Shown piece after piece: positions 1-7,624 of a stretch of DNA of 8,573 nt. The notes under the pieces are model-generated. The model was given only the letters and a program-made list of their open reading frames with translations. It ran no database searches and had not been told where the DNA came from. Position 1 is the stretch's first letter, and every line of letters begins with the position of its first letter. Source of the stretch: Variovorax sp. (GTDB taxonomy: Bacteria; Pseudomonadota; Gammaproteobacteria; Burkholderiales; Burkholderiaceae_C); NCBI GenBank assembly GCA_028292145.1, contig JAQGMX010000228.1:1-8573 (forward strand). Direction: 5' to 3'. The position numbers and the translations under genes are program-made.

Positions 1-2117
1 ATGCCTGACGTGTCGGTTGCCCCGCCGCGGACAGCGTCGGCCAGAAGCTGCGAGTCCCGGCGTACCCACTCCCTGACGCTGGCTGCGCCGCCTGCCTCGA
101 CATAGTGCTGTCGATCGTGGAGCAGCTTGTAGACGCGAAGGCCGTCGTAGGCCGCCCGGCTGTCGCCATCCTTCAGACTCTGCGCGAGCACCTGCTCCAT
201 CCGACGCAGGACGGGGGGAAGCAACATCGCGGTCTGTAGATTCGAGTAGGTCTTGGATCCCGCCTCGACTGCGGGCGATGCGCTGTACAAACCGTAGGTG
301 AGACGCACCGGCGGGTGCGCTGCGTCGAGACCGGCCCGTGTCGTCAGGGTGCGCGCCGCTTCCAGCAATTCAGGTGTGCCGGTGGGTGTCGATGCCGCGA
401 AGACGCTGCGTACCCGCTCGGTCAGCAAAGCAGTCCGCTCGCCCACGGCATTGAGATAGTCGCGGTTGCTGGCGAAGCTCGACGCCAGCGCCCCGGCAAG
501 CCAAACGAAGATCGCGATGGCTGAAATGTGGCCCAGCAGTCGCAGAACAAGAAATCGCAGCTCCCAGCTCAAATTCGGCTGCACCAGATGCGCCTCGGGA
601 AAAATCACTTTCTTCAGCACATCCTGAAGGAAGAACCCCTGCCCCGCATGCGCGGGCCGTGTGTCGGATGTGGGGACGGCTCCCGTCACCGACCGACGCA
701 AACGCTGCATCAGCGTGTGCGGATCTGCCGGCAGGTCGATGTCGGCCTGCGCGCCGCTCGTGAAATAGACACCGCGCAGCGTCGACATCGCCTGGGTGGC
801 GTCGTAGCGGGAGTCCAGGAACAGGGGATCGAGCACTTCACGCAACGCACCCAGCGCGCCGGAAAACTCGTTCGGCAACGCGAAGAGGATGCGACGGCGG
901 TTGCCATCGAACTCTTCGCTCATGCGCGCACGCAGGCCGTCGGCGAGACGCGTCTCGAGCTTGCCCAGACCTTCGCCGATCTCGTCGTGCAGGGTCTTGT
1001 CCGCAACGCTTCGCTCGGTGTCGCGGTAGGCGAGCGTGAAGCCCCATGGCTGTGCCCTGCCCTCACTTGTCAGCGACTGAAAATACGCTGTGAACCCGCG
1101 AAGTACATCGGTCTTCGTCACGATCACGTAGACAGGAAACCTGATGCCCAACCGCTGCCGCAGTTCCAGCAGCCTGTCGCGCAGGCAGACGGCATGGTCG
1201 GCCCGCTGCGAAGCCGTCATCTGCAGCAACTCGACCATGCTCAACGCAACGATCACGCCGTTGACGGGCGCCCTTGTGCGGTGTTTTCTCAGCATGCCGA
1301 GGAAGCCGAGCCATTCGGACGAATCCTTTTCCCGGTTGCGGGCGTGCGTGGTGTAGCGACCAGCGGTGTCGATCAGCACCGCTTCGTTCGCGAACCACCA
1401 GTCGCAGTGCAGCGTTCCACTGTCGCTTCCAGATTGAAGACTGCGCGGGAGCATGCCGGTGTCTGGCGTCAGCGGAAACTGAAGGCCGGCATTGCGCAGC
1501 GCCGTGGTCTTTCCAGCCTCCGGGCTGCCTAATATGAGGAACCAGGGAAGCTCATACAGATATCGCTTGCCCTCCAGAACCGTTCGCCAAGCGCCACCCC
1601 GCATCCGCAGCGTGCGCAGGCGTGCCACGGCACGTCTGACTGTCGCTGCGACATCCTTGAGCTCTTCCCTGGCCGGCTCCTCGATAACGCGACGCTGCCC
1701 GAACGAAAGGACGTTGGCGAGAAATTCGTCGTTGCTTCGCATGGCGGCCACCAGGCGATGCAGCCAATAGAGCGCACAGCCGAGCGCGAGCAGCGCGATG
1801 AGCAGACTGCGCACCCACGCTGCCGCGAGTGGTTTTTCATCGCCCAGCGTAAGAGACGGTCCTGCCTGCCAGATCAACAGCCCTATCGCCGCCACCGCGA
1901 CAAGGCTCAACGGTCCCGAAGCCAGCCACAGCACCGACAGCACGACCAGCAGCAGCACGCAGGAGATTCGCACCGGATCGGACGCCAGAGGACGAAATCC
2001 GTCGACTGCGATGGCCGGCCCCGCGAACCAGACCAGCAAGGCAAGACCGAAAAGCAGCGCAAAGCCGAGCGTCTGCCGCGTGAACACAGACGCAAGGAAT
2101 CGAGTGAATGGACGCAT
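1..2117 (-). CDS. tssM: TssM (IcmF/VasK family), T6SS inner-membrane core protein, C-terminus cut by window edge
   Basis: TssM is the large inner-membrane protein that spans the periplasm and joins TssL to TssJ in the T6SS membrane complex. I translated the frame myself: it is open from the ATG at 2117 to base 1, giving 705 complete codons of a family usually about 1,100-1,300 residues long, so the periplasmic C-terminal part is missing. Visible in order: hydrophobic segments at about residues 18-35, 52-68, 71-85 and 104-120; a Walker A loop GSPEAGKT (197-204) inside the family-typical YELPWFLILG...TTALRNAGL block; a Walker B-like VLIDTAGR (247-254); a TKTD nucleotide-specificity-like motif (334-337); the IcmF hallmark RGVYFTSG (448-455); and a further membrane segment at about 527-548 leading to the periplasm. 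The nucleotide-binding motifs look intact. The start lies 11 bases after the tssL stop. The N-terminal membrane hairpin appears duplicated (see findings). Family assignment is very secure; full length and C-terminal integrity cannot be judged. Confidence 0.97.
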   Translation of the reverse strand, partial: MRPFTRFLASVFTRQTLGFALLFGLALLVWFAGPAIAVDGFRPLASDPVRISCVLLLVVLSVLWLASGPLSLVAVAAIGLLIWQAGPSLTLGDEKPLAAAWVRSLLIALLALGCALYWLHRLVAAMRSNDEFLANVLSFGQRRVIEEPAREELKDVAATVRRAVARLRTLRMRGGAWRTVLEGKRYLYELPWFLILGSPEAGKTTALRNAGLQFPLTPDTGMLPRSLQSGSDSGTLHCDWWFANEAVLIDTAGRYTTHARNREKDSSEWLGFLGMLRKHRTRAPVNGVIVALSMVELLQMTASQRADHAVCLRDRLLELRQRLGIRFPVYVIVTKTDVLRGFTAYFQSLTSEGRAQPWGFTLAYRDTERSVADKTLHDEIGEGLGKLETRLADGLRARMSEEFDGNRRRILFALPNEFSGALGALREVLDPLFLDSRYDATQAMSTLRGVYFTSGAQADIDLPADPHTLMQRLRRSVTGAVPTSDTRPAHAGQGFFLQDVLKKVIFPEAHLVQPNLSWELRFLVLRLLGHISAIAIFVWLAGALASSFASNRDYLNAVGERTALLTERVRSVFAASTPTGTPELLEAARTLTTRAGLDAAHPPVRLTYGLYSASPAVEAGSKTYSNLQTAMLLPPVLRRMEQVLAQSLKDGDSRAAYDGLRVYKLLHDRQHYVEAGGAASVREWVRRDSQLLADAVRGGATDTSG
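1764..2036 (-). repeat. Internal duplication of the TssM N-terminal membrane hairpin (53-residue offset)
   Basis: Within TssM, residues 28-65 and 81-118 align without gaps at an offset of 53. Both carry the pattern W-x-A-G-P, eight residues, P-L-A, three residues, V-R, followed by a hydrophobic helix (W30/W83, AGP 32-34/85-87, PLA 43-45/96-98, VR 49-50/102-103). This is seen directly in the translation. It is a protein-level repeat; the DNA copies have diverged. Confidence 0.75.
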
Positions 2118-2128
2118 GGCTTGACGGG

Positions 2129-3463
2129 TCAATGAATCTGAGGTGCAGGAGGTGCCGTAGGAAGGGAGGCGGTGCCGAGGCTCACAACGATGTCGACGCG
2201 TCGGTTGCGCGCCCTGCCCGCTGGCGTGGCGTTATCGGCAACAGGTTCGGCATCCGCACGCCCCTCGACTTTCAGGCGACCGTGCTCAACACCTTCTGCT
2301 TCCAGTACCGCTGCCACTGCCGTGGCGCGACGTTCGCTCAACGTCTGGTTGTCCGGAACCGAGCGGGTCCGGATCGGGCGGTTGTCGGTGTGGCCGACAA
2401 CCCGCACTGCGCCGGCGACCTGCCCGATCTCCGCAGCGACTTTCGCAAGCACCGGCAGAATTTGCGCATTCAGGCGGGACTGACCGGCAACGAACATCTC
2501 GTCGCCCCGGAACGTCACCGCGCTCTGCAATGCGTCTTCCTGAACGCTGACGGTGCCCCGTGCGATTTCTGCGGACAGCAGTTCCTTCAAACGAAGTGCC
2601 CGGACGGCAGGGATTGCAGGCGCTGCCGGCTGCATCTTCCCGACCGCCACAATGCGCTGAACGACGTCGGCCTGGATACGCAGAAGCCGGTACTTGTAGA
2701 AGCCGAAAAGAGCGAACAAAGCCAGCGTGGCGATCAGCGCCGTCAACCATGGCGGCATCACGTGCAAACGCCTGAAGCGCCCGACCGCGACACCCTGCCA
2801 TTCAGGCGACAAGGCATTGGCCACTTCCGCGCGCGACGTGCTCAAGAGGGAAAGAAGACGATGCCGAATGGTTTCGATCTGGCGGCGTCCGCTGACGGCT
2901 GTCGCGTAGCGCCCTTCGAAACCGAGTCCCAGAACGAAATACAGCAGTTCGAGCAGATCGATGTGTTCGTCAGGACCGGCGACAAGCCGTCCGATGAGCA
3001 GAAAGACCTTGTCCCCGCCACGCGCGTCGTCGTGGAATGCAACTGCCAGTTGCCGGCCAGCCCAGATGCCCGCCCCGCCGCCGGCAGCACCTCCACCCCA
3101 TCGCGTGCTGTGGGCGGCCTCGTCGATGGCGGTGCACAGCGCATAACTCGCTCCGACCGCGTGCTCGTGGCGCACCTGCGCACTGTTGCACAAGGACTGA
3201 AAGCTCGACACTTCGCGCGTCAGAAGCCGATGAAGCGTCTCGACCTCATCGGGGTTGAGCGATTCCGGCATATCGGCAAGCGCTCTCAACAGCGGCTGGG
3301 CCGCTTCCAGCAGTGGATTTCGCGCTGCCTTTATTTTTACGAGTCGCGATTGCATTGAAGGCTCGGCTGCAAGGGTCGGCGGCTGTCTGGCAACGTATGA
3401 CACGTCGTCTGCGACTTCTTTTTCGTCGCTCATGTCGAGGCCTGAATAGCTGTCGTCGTTCAT
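2129..3463 (-). CDS. tssL: TssL (DotU/IcmH family) with C-terminal OmpA-like peptidoglycan-binding domain
   Basis: TssL is the inner-membrane partner of TssM and contacts the baseplate through TssK. The 444-residue protein has a variable polar N-terminus (1-45), a cytoplasmic DotU domain (about 49-230, with the conserved YALCTAIDE at 107-115 and the RWGGG and ELLYFVLGLGFEGRY stretches), one membrane segment (about 238-257), a periplasmic linker, and an OmpA/MotB-like domain (about 305-428). The OmpA domain shows GHTDN (357-361), LSERRA (375-380) and NRRVDI (420-425), the residues that normally line the peptidoglycan-binding site. This is the extended form of TssL; short forms end soon after the membrane segment. 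The chosen ATG overlaps the tssK stop by four bases (ATGA), pointing to translational coupling. No strong Shine-Dalgarno is seen, and a second in-frame ATG (3433, residue 11) is an alternative start. Identity is secure; only the exact start is open. Confidence 0.96.
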   Translation of the reverse strand: MNDDSYSGLDMSDEKEVADDVSYVARQPPTLAAEPSMQSRLVKIKAARNPLLEAAQPLLRALADMPESLNPDEVETLHRLLTREVSSFQSLCNSAQVRHEHAVGASYALCTAIDEAAHSTRWGGGAAGGGAGIWAGRQLAVAFHDDARGGDKVFLLIGRLVAGPDEHIDLLELLYFVLGLGFEGRYATAVSGRRQIETIRHRLLSLLSTSRAEVANALSPEWQGVAVGRFRRLHVMPPWLTALIATLALFALFGFYKYRLLRIQADVVQRIVAVGKMQPAAPAIPAVRALRLKELLSAEIARGTVSVQEDALQSAVTFRGDEMFVAGQSRLNAQILPVLAKVAAEIGQVAGAVRVVGHTDNRPIRTRSVPDNQTLSERRATAVAAVLEAEGVEHGRLKVEGRADAEPVADNATPAGRARNRRVDIVVSLGTASLPTAPPAPQIH

Positions 3464-4815
3464 TTTTCGCGAACGCCCCAGAGTTCGAGGCGCAAGCCCG
3501 GAATGTCACCGGCAACGTGCAGGCCGAGTCCGCCGTGTTGCGTCAAATGCTCCCACAAAGGCCCGCGCGGCTCGATCTGGAAGTAGACGAACCCGGCGCT
3601 GAACGGAATCTGTCTTGGCGGCACCGGCAACGGCTGCAGCGGAATGCCCGGCAAATGCGTCCGTATAAGTTCAGCAAGACGATCGCTGGGCCCGACCTTG
3701 CAGCGCGCCGCGAACTGGACCGCGAGTTGATCGGGCGGCACGTGGGCCGCGACGGCAAGCACAAGACCGGAGAATCCCTGCAGTTCCGGCGTCGGTACGT
3801 TGGCGATCTGCAGCCCGTTTTCGCGACGTTCGAGCGGAATGCTTTGCGCGCTTCTGACGAGAACATCGTTCAGCAGCGACTGGACGTCTGCAACCAGCAT
3901 CGTGAACGACGAAGCCGGATCGATATGACGGTACGGGGGGTGCGCAACAGGCCGGCGCGTGCTGGCGCGGACGAAAGTCGACAGCTCTGCGGCCATCGAT
4001 CGCAGAAGCAGGTAGACATCTTCGGGCGGTGTCTCCGCCACCTCCAGCCAGTGCGTGAGGATCGGTTCGCAGCGGTTCAGAATCTGGAGCAGCAGAAAGT
4101 CGGAAACCTCGGCCGCATCCCCGGATTTGCCGTCGTTGCCGCTCAACCGGCCCGCAAGCGACTCGGCGCGAAGCCGGCACAGCCCCTGCAAGCGGCTCAC
4201 CCAGTCGAACAGCTGCGAACTCGCGCCAAAGCCCGTGACGGGAGGAATGAGCTGGCTGTCGAGCGTGATGCTGCCGTCCGAACGGAGCGCCGTCACGCGC
4301 GTCAAAGGCAAGCCGATCCAGGCGTCGGTGAGTTCCCGCTGGGGCAGAAGCCTCAGCCGCAGATGGGACAGCTGGACCGTCTTCGGACCTTGGCCGACCG
4401 AGTTGGCATCGCGCAGTTCGACATCGAATATAGAGAACCTGGCCAGTGACGACGTGGACGCACCGCCTTCTCCGAAACTGGTTTCCTCTCCGTTCGGCAT
4501 GCGTGCCGGAACTGCCAGGTGAATCACCTGCTCGAGGTGCTCCGGCAGGATCGCAAGCGGCGCAGGCGGCGGCGTCGATCCGGGCATGTCGAACGGCGTG
4601 CCGTCCGCGAAGATGCCGGTCGCACTCGCCAGCACGAGCTTCCCGACTGAAAGCGATTCCGCATCGAGGCTGTAATGGCCGAAGCCCCAGAAAAACGGAC
4701 CCAGCGCCGATGCACGCTTGTGCGCGAGCTGCTCGAGATACCGTTCCTGCTGCTGGAAGAGCTGTGGACGCAGAAACAGGCCTTCGCTCCAGGCGACCTT
4801 GTTGTACCAGCTCAT
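3460..4815 (-). CDS. tssK: TssK, T6SS baseplate-to-membrane-complex connector
   Basis: TssK is a cytoplasmic trimer that links the baseplate wedge (TssE-F-G, VgrG) to the TssL/TssM membrane complex. The 451-residue product is the usual family length. It opens with the family signature MSWYNKVAWSEGLFLRPQLF, followed by FQQQERYLEQL and the FFWGFGHYSLD stretch, and it ends in a C-terminal head domain with FVYFQIEP and LRLELWGVREK. All of these are typical of the TssK/VasE/ImpJ family. No signal peptide or membrane segment is seen, as expected. The ATG at 4815 is preceded only by a weak purine run (GAGAG, about 9 bases upstream). The stop overlaps the tssL start by four bases. No internal defect is visible. 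Confidence 0.96.
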   Translation of the reverse strand: MSWYNKVAWSEGLFLRPQLFQQQERYLEQLAHKRASALGPFFWGFGHYSLDAESLSVGKLVLASATGIFADGTPFDMPGSTPPPAPLAILPEHLEQVIHLAVPARMPNGEETSFGEGGASTSSLARFSIFDVELRDANSVGQGPKTVQLSHLRLRLLPQRELTDAWIGLPLTRVTALRSDGSITLDSQLIPPVTGFGASSQLFDWVSRLQGLCRLRAESLAGRLSGNDGKSGDAAEVSDFLLLQILNRCEPILTHWLEVAETPPEDVYLLLRSMAAELSTFVRASTRRPVAHPPYRHIDPASSFTMLVADVQSLLNDVLVRSAQSIPLERRENGLQIANVPTPELQGFSGLVLAVAAHVPPDQLAVQFAARCKVGPSDRLAELIRTHLPGIPLQPLPVPPRQIPFSAGFVYFQIEPRGPLWEHLTQHGGLGLHVAGDIPGLRLELWGVREK

Positions 4816-4843
4816 GACGACAGCTCTCTGCGTTGCTCACGGT

Positions 4844-4862
4844 CCCGGCGCGAATCACCGGG
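4844..4862 (-). other. GC-rich hairpin in the tssJ-tssK gap
   Basis: In the 60-base gap between tssJ and tssK a perfect 5-base stem (CCCGG at 4844-4848 with CCGGG at 4858-4862) encloses a 9-base loop. In the operon mRNA it lies 28 bases before the tssK ATG. A T-run follows it only on the plus strand (4864-4868), so it is not an intrinsic terminator for the T6SS operon. It could modulate processing or tssK translation; this is inference, and short GC stems are common in GC-rich DNA. Confidence 0.3.
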
Positions 4863-4875
4863 CTTTTTGGCGCGC

Positions 4876-5451
4876 TCAGTCGACATGGACAACCTGGATA
4901 CCTTGCCGCTGCAGCTGAACTGCAAGCTTGAGTCGATTGGCCGGAAACGGCATGCGGTACCACGCCGCTTCAGGCGCAGGTTCAAGGTGCTTGACCGCAC
5001 GCCAATCGGCCTGAGCCAGCTCGCGATAGCCGACCATCAGGGCGACGGCCTCCACGTCCGGATGGGATTTGCGCCGGATGCGCTTCTGCTCTCCCGGTCG
5101 CAAGATGAACTCTTCGCTTTTCAGGAGGTCGCCGCCCAACGCGGCACGATCGTCCGACTGCAGCGAGAAGTAATCCGCTGCTTCGAACCGTGCTGAAGAG
5201 CGCAGCTCGTAAAGGTGCACCAGTACCGGCGCTGCACGCTCCTTTTCGTCGCGATTGAGGTCGTTCGACGCGGTGATGGTGATGTCGAGCATCGTCTGCT
5301 CACGCGGAGGTTGAAACCCCTGTGCGCCAGAGGGTGTGATCCACGCACTCGCCGAAAGGACAATCAGTGCCAGAAAACGCAGCGCAGTGGGCACTGCACG
5401 CCGGAGGCCAGCGATGACGGGAGTCGTGAAAGAGGACGCGTGCATGTGCAT
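4876..5451 (-). CDS. tssJ: TssJ (VasD/SciN family) T6SS periplasmic/outer-membrane component, lacking a lipobox cysteine
   Basis: TssJ is normally a lipoprotein tethered to the outer membrane that holds the periplasmic end of TssM. The mature part matches the family: MLDITITASNDLN near its start (the usual beta-strand and asparagine-rich motif), then APVLVHLYELRSS, a FEAADYFSL stretch, EEFILRPGEQK and VGYRELAQADWR. From the ATG at 5451 the protein is 191 residues. It has a basic n-region (LRRAV), a hydrophobic core (LRFLALIVLSASAW) and a likely signal peptidase I site at PSGA/QG (after residue 43). No cysteine occurs in or after the signal segment where a lipobox should be, and neighbouring frames offer none. 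The frame extends upstream to a TTG at 5511, but neither start has a clear Shine-Dalgarno, so the N-terminus is uncertain; the lack of a lipobox does not depend on the start chosen. It sits between hcp and tssK. Confidence 0.9.
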   Translation of the reverse strand: MHMHASSFTTPVIAGLRRAVPTALRFLALIVLSASAWITPSGAQGFQPPREQTMLDITITASNDLNRDEKERAAPVLVHLYELRSSARFEAADYFSLQSDDRAALGGDLLKSEEFILRPGEQKRIRRKSHPDVEAVALMVGYRELAQADWRAVKHLEPAPEAAWYRMPFPANRLKLAVQLQRQGIQVVHVD

Positions 5452-5515
5452 GGATGAGTCGCGATTCGGACTCCGTTGGCCGTTGACAGAACGCGACGAA
5501 GCACGGCGCAAACCC

Positions 5516-5531
5516 GGCGCGACGTGGCGCC
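5516..5531 (-). other. Second GC hairpin in the hcp-tssJ gap
   Basis: A perfect 5-base stem (GGCGC at 5516-5520, GCGCC at 5527-5531) encloses a 6-base loop upstream of the tssJ start. It has no T-run on the operon strand. If tssJ starts at 5451 this lies in the untranslated leader. Weak evidence in GC-rich DNA. Confidence 0.2.
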
Positions 5532-5550
5532 CGAGCTGCTCCGCAGTTCG

Positions 5551-5566
5551 ACGGCCAAGCGGCCGC
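5551..5566 (-). other. Stem-loop just after the hcp stop codon
   Basis: In the operon mRNA the stem GCGGCC / GGCCGU (five Watson-Crick pairs plus a closing G-U) encloses a GCUU tetraloop, starting 5 bases after the hcp stop codon. No T-tract follows on this strand, so it is not a classical intrinsic terminator. A stable hairpin at this point could block 3'-exonucleases and leave more hcp message than downstream message; that role is inferred. Confidence 0.4.
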
Positions 5567-5571
5567 GGGAA

Positions 5572-6057
5572 TCAGGATTCTTTGTTGCCCTTGATGTCGT
5601 ATGCGGCCGTCACTGCCCCGCCGCTGCCGCCCTGGGCGTTCTGCACCGCATATTCCTGCTTGATCTTCGAGAAGGACAGCCGGACGCGTTCCCTGACCCG
5701 CAGATCGTCCGAATTGGAGCCGAATGGCTCGACGCTGGTGACGATCACATCGGAGAACGTGAGCTTCAGGTAATCGAGGGGATTGCCTCCTGCCTTGCGA
5801 ACTGTCAGTACGGCCTCCTGCACATGCTTGCCAGTGAGGCAGTACTTCATGAGGTTGGGGCTTGAGCGATCGATGTGATGCTCGAATTCCAGATCTTCGA
5901 CCGTGGCCTTGCCGGCGCCCCCGCCGGAACCTGCGTGCATGGTCGATTCCTGCAGAACCTTCCAGCTGAAAGAGAGCACTTCGATTTCGCTTTTATGCGA
6001 GGCATCTTGCGACTCGCCTTCGATGCCGGTGATCTTGAGAAAAATATCTTGTGACAT
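5572..6057 (-). CDS. hcp: Hcp (TssD), T6SS inner-tube protein
   Basis: Hcp stacks as hexameric rings to form the tube expelled by sheath contraction and can carry or chaperone effectors in its lumen. The 161-residue product is a normal-length, unfused Hcp of the Hcp1 type. It shows MSQDIFLKITGIEGESQD at the N-terminus, STMHAGSGGGAGKATVEDL in the first third, FEHHIDRSSPNLMKYCLTGKH, then VLTVRKAGGNPLDYLK, and ends with KIKQEYAVQNAQGG and TAAYDIKGNKES. No C-terminal effector extension is present. Its ATG follows an AGGGAG Shine-Dalgarno at 5 bases. It lies 49 bases after tssC and 120 bases before tssJ, the two loosest flanks inside the operon apart from tssJ-tssK, consistent with its separate expression level. 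Confidence 0.98.
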   Translation of the reverse strand: MSQDIFLKITGIEGESQDASHKSEIEVLSFSWKVLQESTMHAGSGGGAGKATVEDLEFEHHIDRSSPNLMKYCLTGKHVQEAVLTVRKAGGNPLDYLKLTFSDVIVTSVEPFGSNSDDLRVRERVRLSFSKIKQEYAVQNAQGGSGGAVTAAYDIKGNKES

Positions 6058-6062
6058 GAGAA

Positions 6063-6068
6063 CTCCCT
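6063..6068 (-). promoter_or_regulatory. Ribosome binding site of hcp
   Basis: AGGGAG on the minus strand, 5 bases before the hcp ATG. It supports the start at 6057. Confidence 0.8.
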
Positions 6069-6106
6069 GGATTTTTTTAATGGAGATAGCTGAGTTGCTT
6101 CGGCGT

Positions 6107-7624
6107 TCAGACGGCTTCGCGCAGCGACGGCAGCTTTGCGACCAGACGCAGGGAGACGGTCAATCCCTCGAGCTGGAAGTGAGGCCGCAGGAAAAATTTG
6201 GCGCTGTAGAACCCGGGGTTGTCTTCGATGTCCTCGACGACGACTTCGGCAGCCGCCAGCGGCCGGCGCGCCTTGGTGTCCTGCGACGAATTGACGGGAT
6301 CTGCGTCCACGTAATTCATGATCCACTCGTTCAGCCAGCGCTGCATGTCCTCACGCTCGCGGAACAGGCCGATCTTGTCGCGCACGATGCATTTGAGATA
6401 GTGCGCGAACCGCGTGCTGGCGAAAAGGTAGGGCAGACGCGCAGCAAGATGGGCATTTGCGGTGGCGTCCAGGTCGCTGTACTCCTGGGGCTTCTGCAAA
6501 GACTGCGCGCCGATGAACGCTGCGTGGCCTGTGTTCTTGCGATGCACCAACGGAATCAGACCCGCCTTGGCCAATTCGGCCTCACGGCGATCCGAGATGG
6601 CGATCTCGGTCGGGCACTTCATGTCGATTCCGCCGTCATCGGTCGGAAACACATGACACGGCAGGTCTTCGACCGAGCCACCCGACTCGACGCCGCGGAT
6701 CATCGTGCACCAGCCGTACTGCTTGAAGCTGCGATTGATGTTGACGGCCATCGCGTAGGCCGCGTTGTTCCAGACGTAATTCCGGTGGTCTGCGCCGTCG
6801 GTCGCTTCCTCGAAGTCGAATGCATCGACCGGATTGGTCCGTGCGCCGTAGGGCAGACGTGCAAGAAAACGCGGCATGGCCAGGCCTGCGTAGCGGGCAT
6901 CCTCCGTTTCCCGGAACGCGTTCCACGGTGCGTGTTCCAGGTTGGAGGTGATCTTGGCCAGATCGCGCGGGTTTGCAAGTTCCTGCCATGACTCCATTCC
7001 GAGCAGGGACGGCGCGGAACCGGCGATGAACGGCGCATGCGATGCTGCAGCGATACGCGTCATAGCAGCCAGCAGTTCGACGTCCGGCGGCGTATGGTCG
7101 AAGTGGTAGTCGGCGAGAAGGCAGCCGTAGGGTTCGCCGCCAAGCTGACCGTACTCCTCTTCATAAATGCGCTTGAAGATCGGGCTCTGATCCCAGGCGA
7201 TGCCCCGGTGTCGACGCAAGGTCCGGCGCAGTTCGTCCTTCGAGATATCCATGAAGCGAATCTTCAGTTTCTCGTCGGTTTCGGTGTTGGAAACCAGGTG
7301 ATGCAAGCCTCGCCAAGCCGATTCGACTTTCTGAAACGCCTCGTGATGCAGGATCAGATTGATCTGTTCCGACAGCTTCCGGTCGATTTCCGCAATGATG
7401 GCTTCGATGGCGCCATACGCATCGTCGTCGAGCGTGCTGGCATGGAGGAGCGCCTGCTCCGCCAAGGTTCGGACGGCAGCGGCAACAGCGCCCCGCGCTT
7501 CATCGGTGCGGGGCTTGAACTCCTGATCCAGGCATACCGAAAAACTCGATGGGTCCGCAAGAGGGATGTCGCGAAGTGAGACGGCGCGCTCCTGCTGAGC
7601 GACCGGGGGATTGGGTCCGGTCAT
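6107..7624 (-). CDS. tssC: TssC (VipB/ImpC family), large T6SS contractile-sheath subunit
   Basis: TssC pairs with TssB to build the sheath that contracts around the Hcp tube. The frame extends upstream to 7768, but the ATG at 7624 is preferred: it overlaps the tssB stop (ATGA), has GGAGGAG five bases upstream, and gives 505 residues, the usual family size. Recognisable blocks in order: HHEAFQKVESAWRGLHHLV (93-111), RFMDISKDELRR, SPIFKRIYEEEYGQLGGEPYG, HAPFIAGSAPSLLGMESW (196-213), then MPRFLARLPYG, YVWNNAAYAMAVNINRSF, WCTMIRGVESGG, and near the C-terminus YLFASTRFAHYLKCIVRDKIG and PGFYSAKFFLRPHFQLEGL. It is soluble with no membrane segment, and no truncation or frameshift is seen. Confidence 0.98.
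   Translation of the reverse strand: MTGPNPPVAQQERAVSLRDIPLADPSSFSVCLDQEFKPRTDEARGAVAAAVRTLAEQALLHASTLDDDAYGAIEAIIAEIDRKLSEQINLILHHEAFQKVESAWRGLHHLVSNTETDEKLKIRFMDISKDELRRTLRRHRGIAWDQSPIFKRIYEEEYGQLGGEPYGCLLADYHFDHTPPDVELLAAMTRIAAASHAPFIAGSAPSLLGMESWQELANPRDLAKITSNLEHAPWNAFRETEDARYAGLAMPRFLARLPYGARTNPVDAFDFEEATDGADHRNYVWNNAAYAMAVNINRSFKQYGWCTMIRGVESGGSVEDLPCHVFPTDDGGIDMKCPTEIAISDRREAELAKAGLIPLVHRKNTGHAAFIGAQSLQKPQEYSDLDATANAHLAARLPYLFASTRFAHYLKCIVRDKIGLFREREDMQRWLNEWIMNYVDADPVNSSQDTKARRPLAAAEVVVEDIEDNPGFYSAKFFLRPHFQLEGLTVSLRLVAKLPSLREAV

Noticed and set aside
528..1532. Plus-strand open frame of 334 codons opposite tssM
   Set aside because: Shadow of tssM; the opposite strand carries Walker A, Walker B and RGVYFTSG motifs in one unbroken frame.
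1..2117. Possible fragmentation of tssM, since only short minus-strand frames are evident here at first sight
   Set aside because: Codon-by-codon translation from 2117 to 1 shows a single uninterrupted frame; it merely lacks a stop inside the window.
2108..3358. Plus-strand open frame of 416 codons opposite tssL
   Set aside because: It lies antisense to a clearly conserved TssL, its product is Arg/Gln/His-rich with no recognisable domain, and long antisense frames are expected in GC-rich genes.
3313..4449. Plus-strand open frame of 378 codons opposite tssK and the tssL start
   Set aside because: Shadow of tssK; low-complexity, Arg-rich translation without any family match that I recognise.
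3671..4963. Minus-strand open frame of 430 codons overlapping tssK in another frame
   Set aside because: Arg/Ala-rich out-of-frame reading of tssK; the tssK frame has the conserved family sequence.
5572..6057. Possible Hcp with a fused effector domain
   Set aside because: The protein ends at the normal Hcp C-terminus (161 residues) with no extension.
5903..6991. Plus-strand open frame of 362 codons opposite hcp and tssC
   Set aside because: It spans two well-conserved minus-strand genes and their gap, and has no domain of its own.
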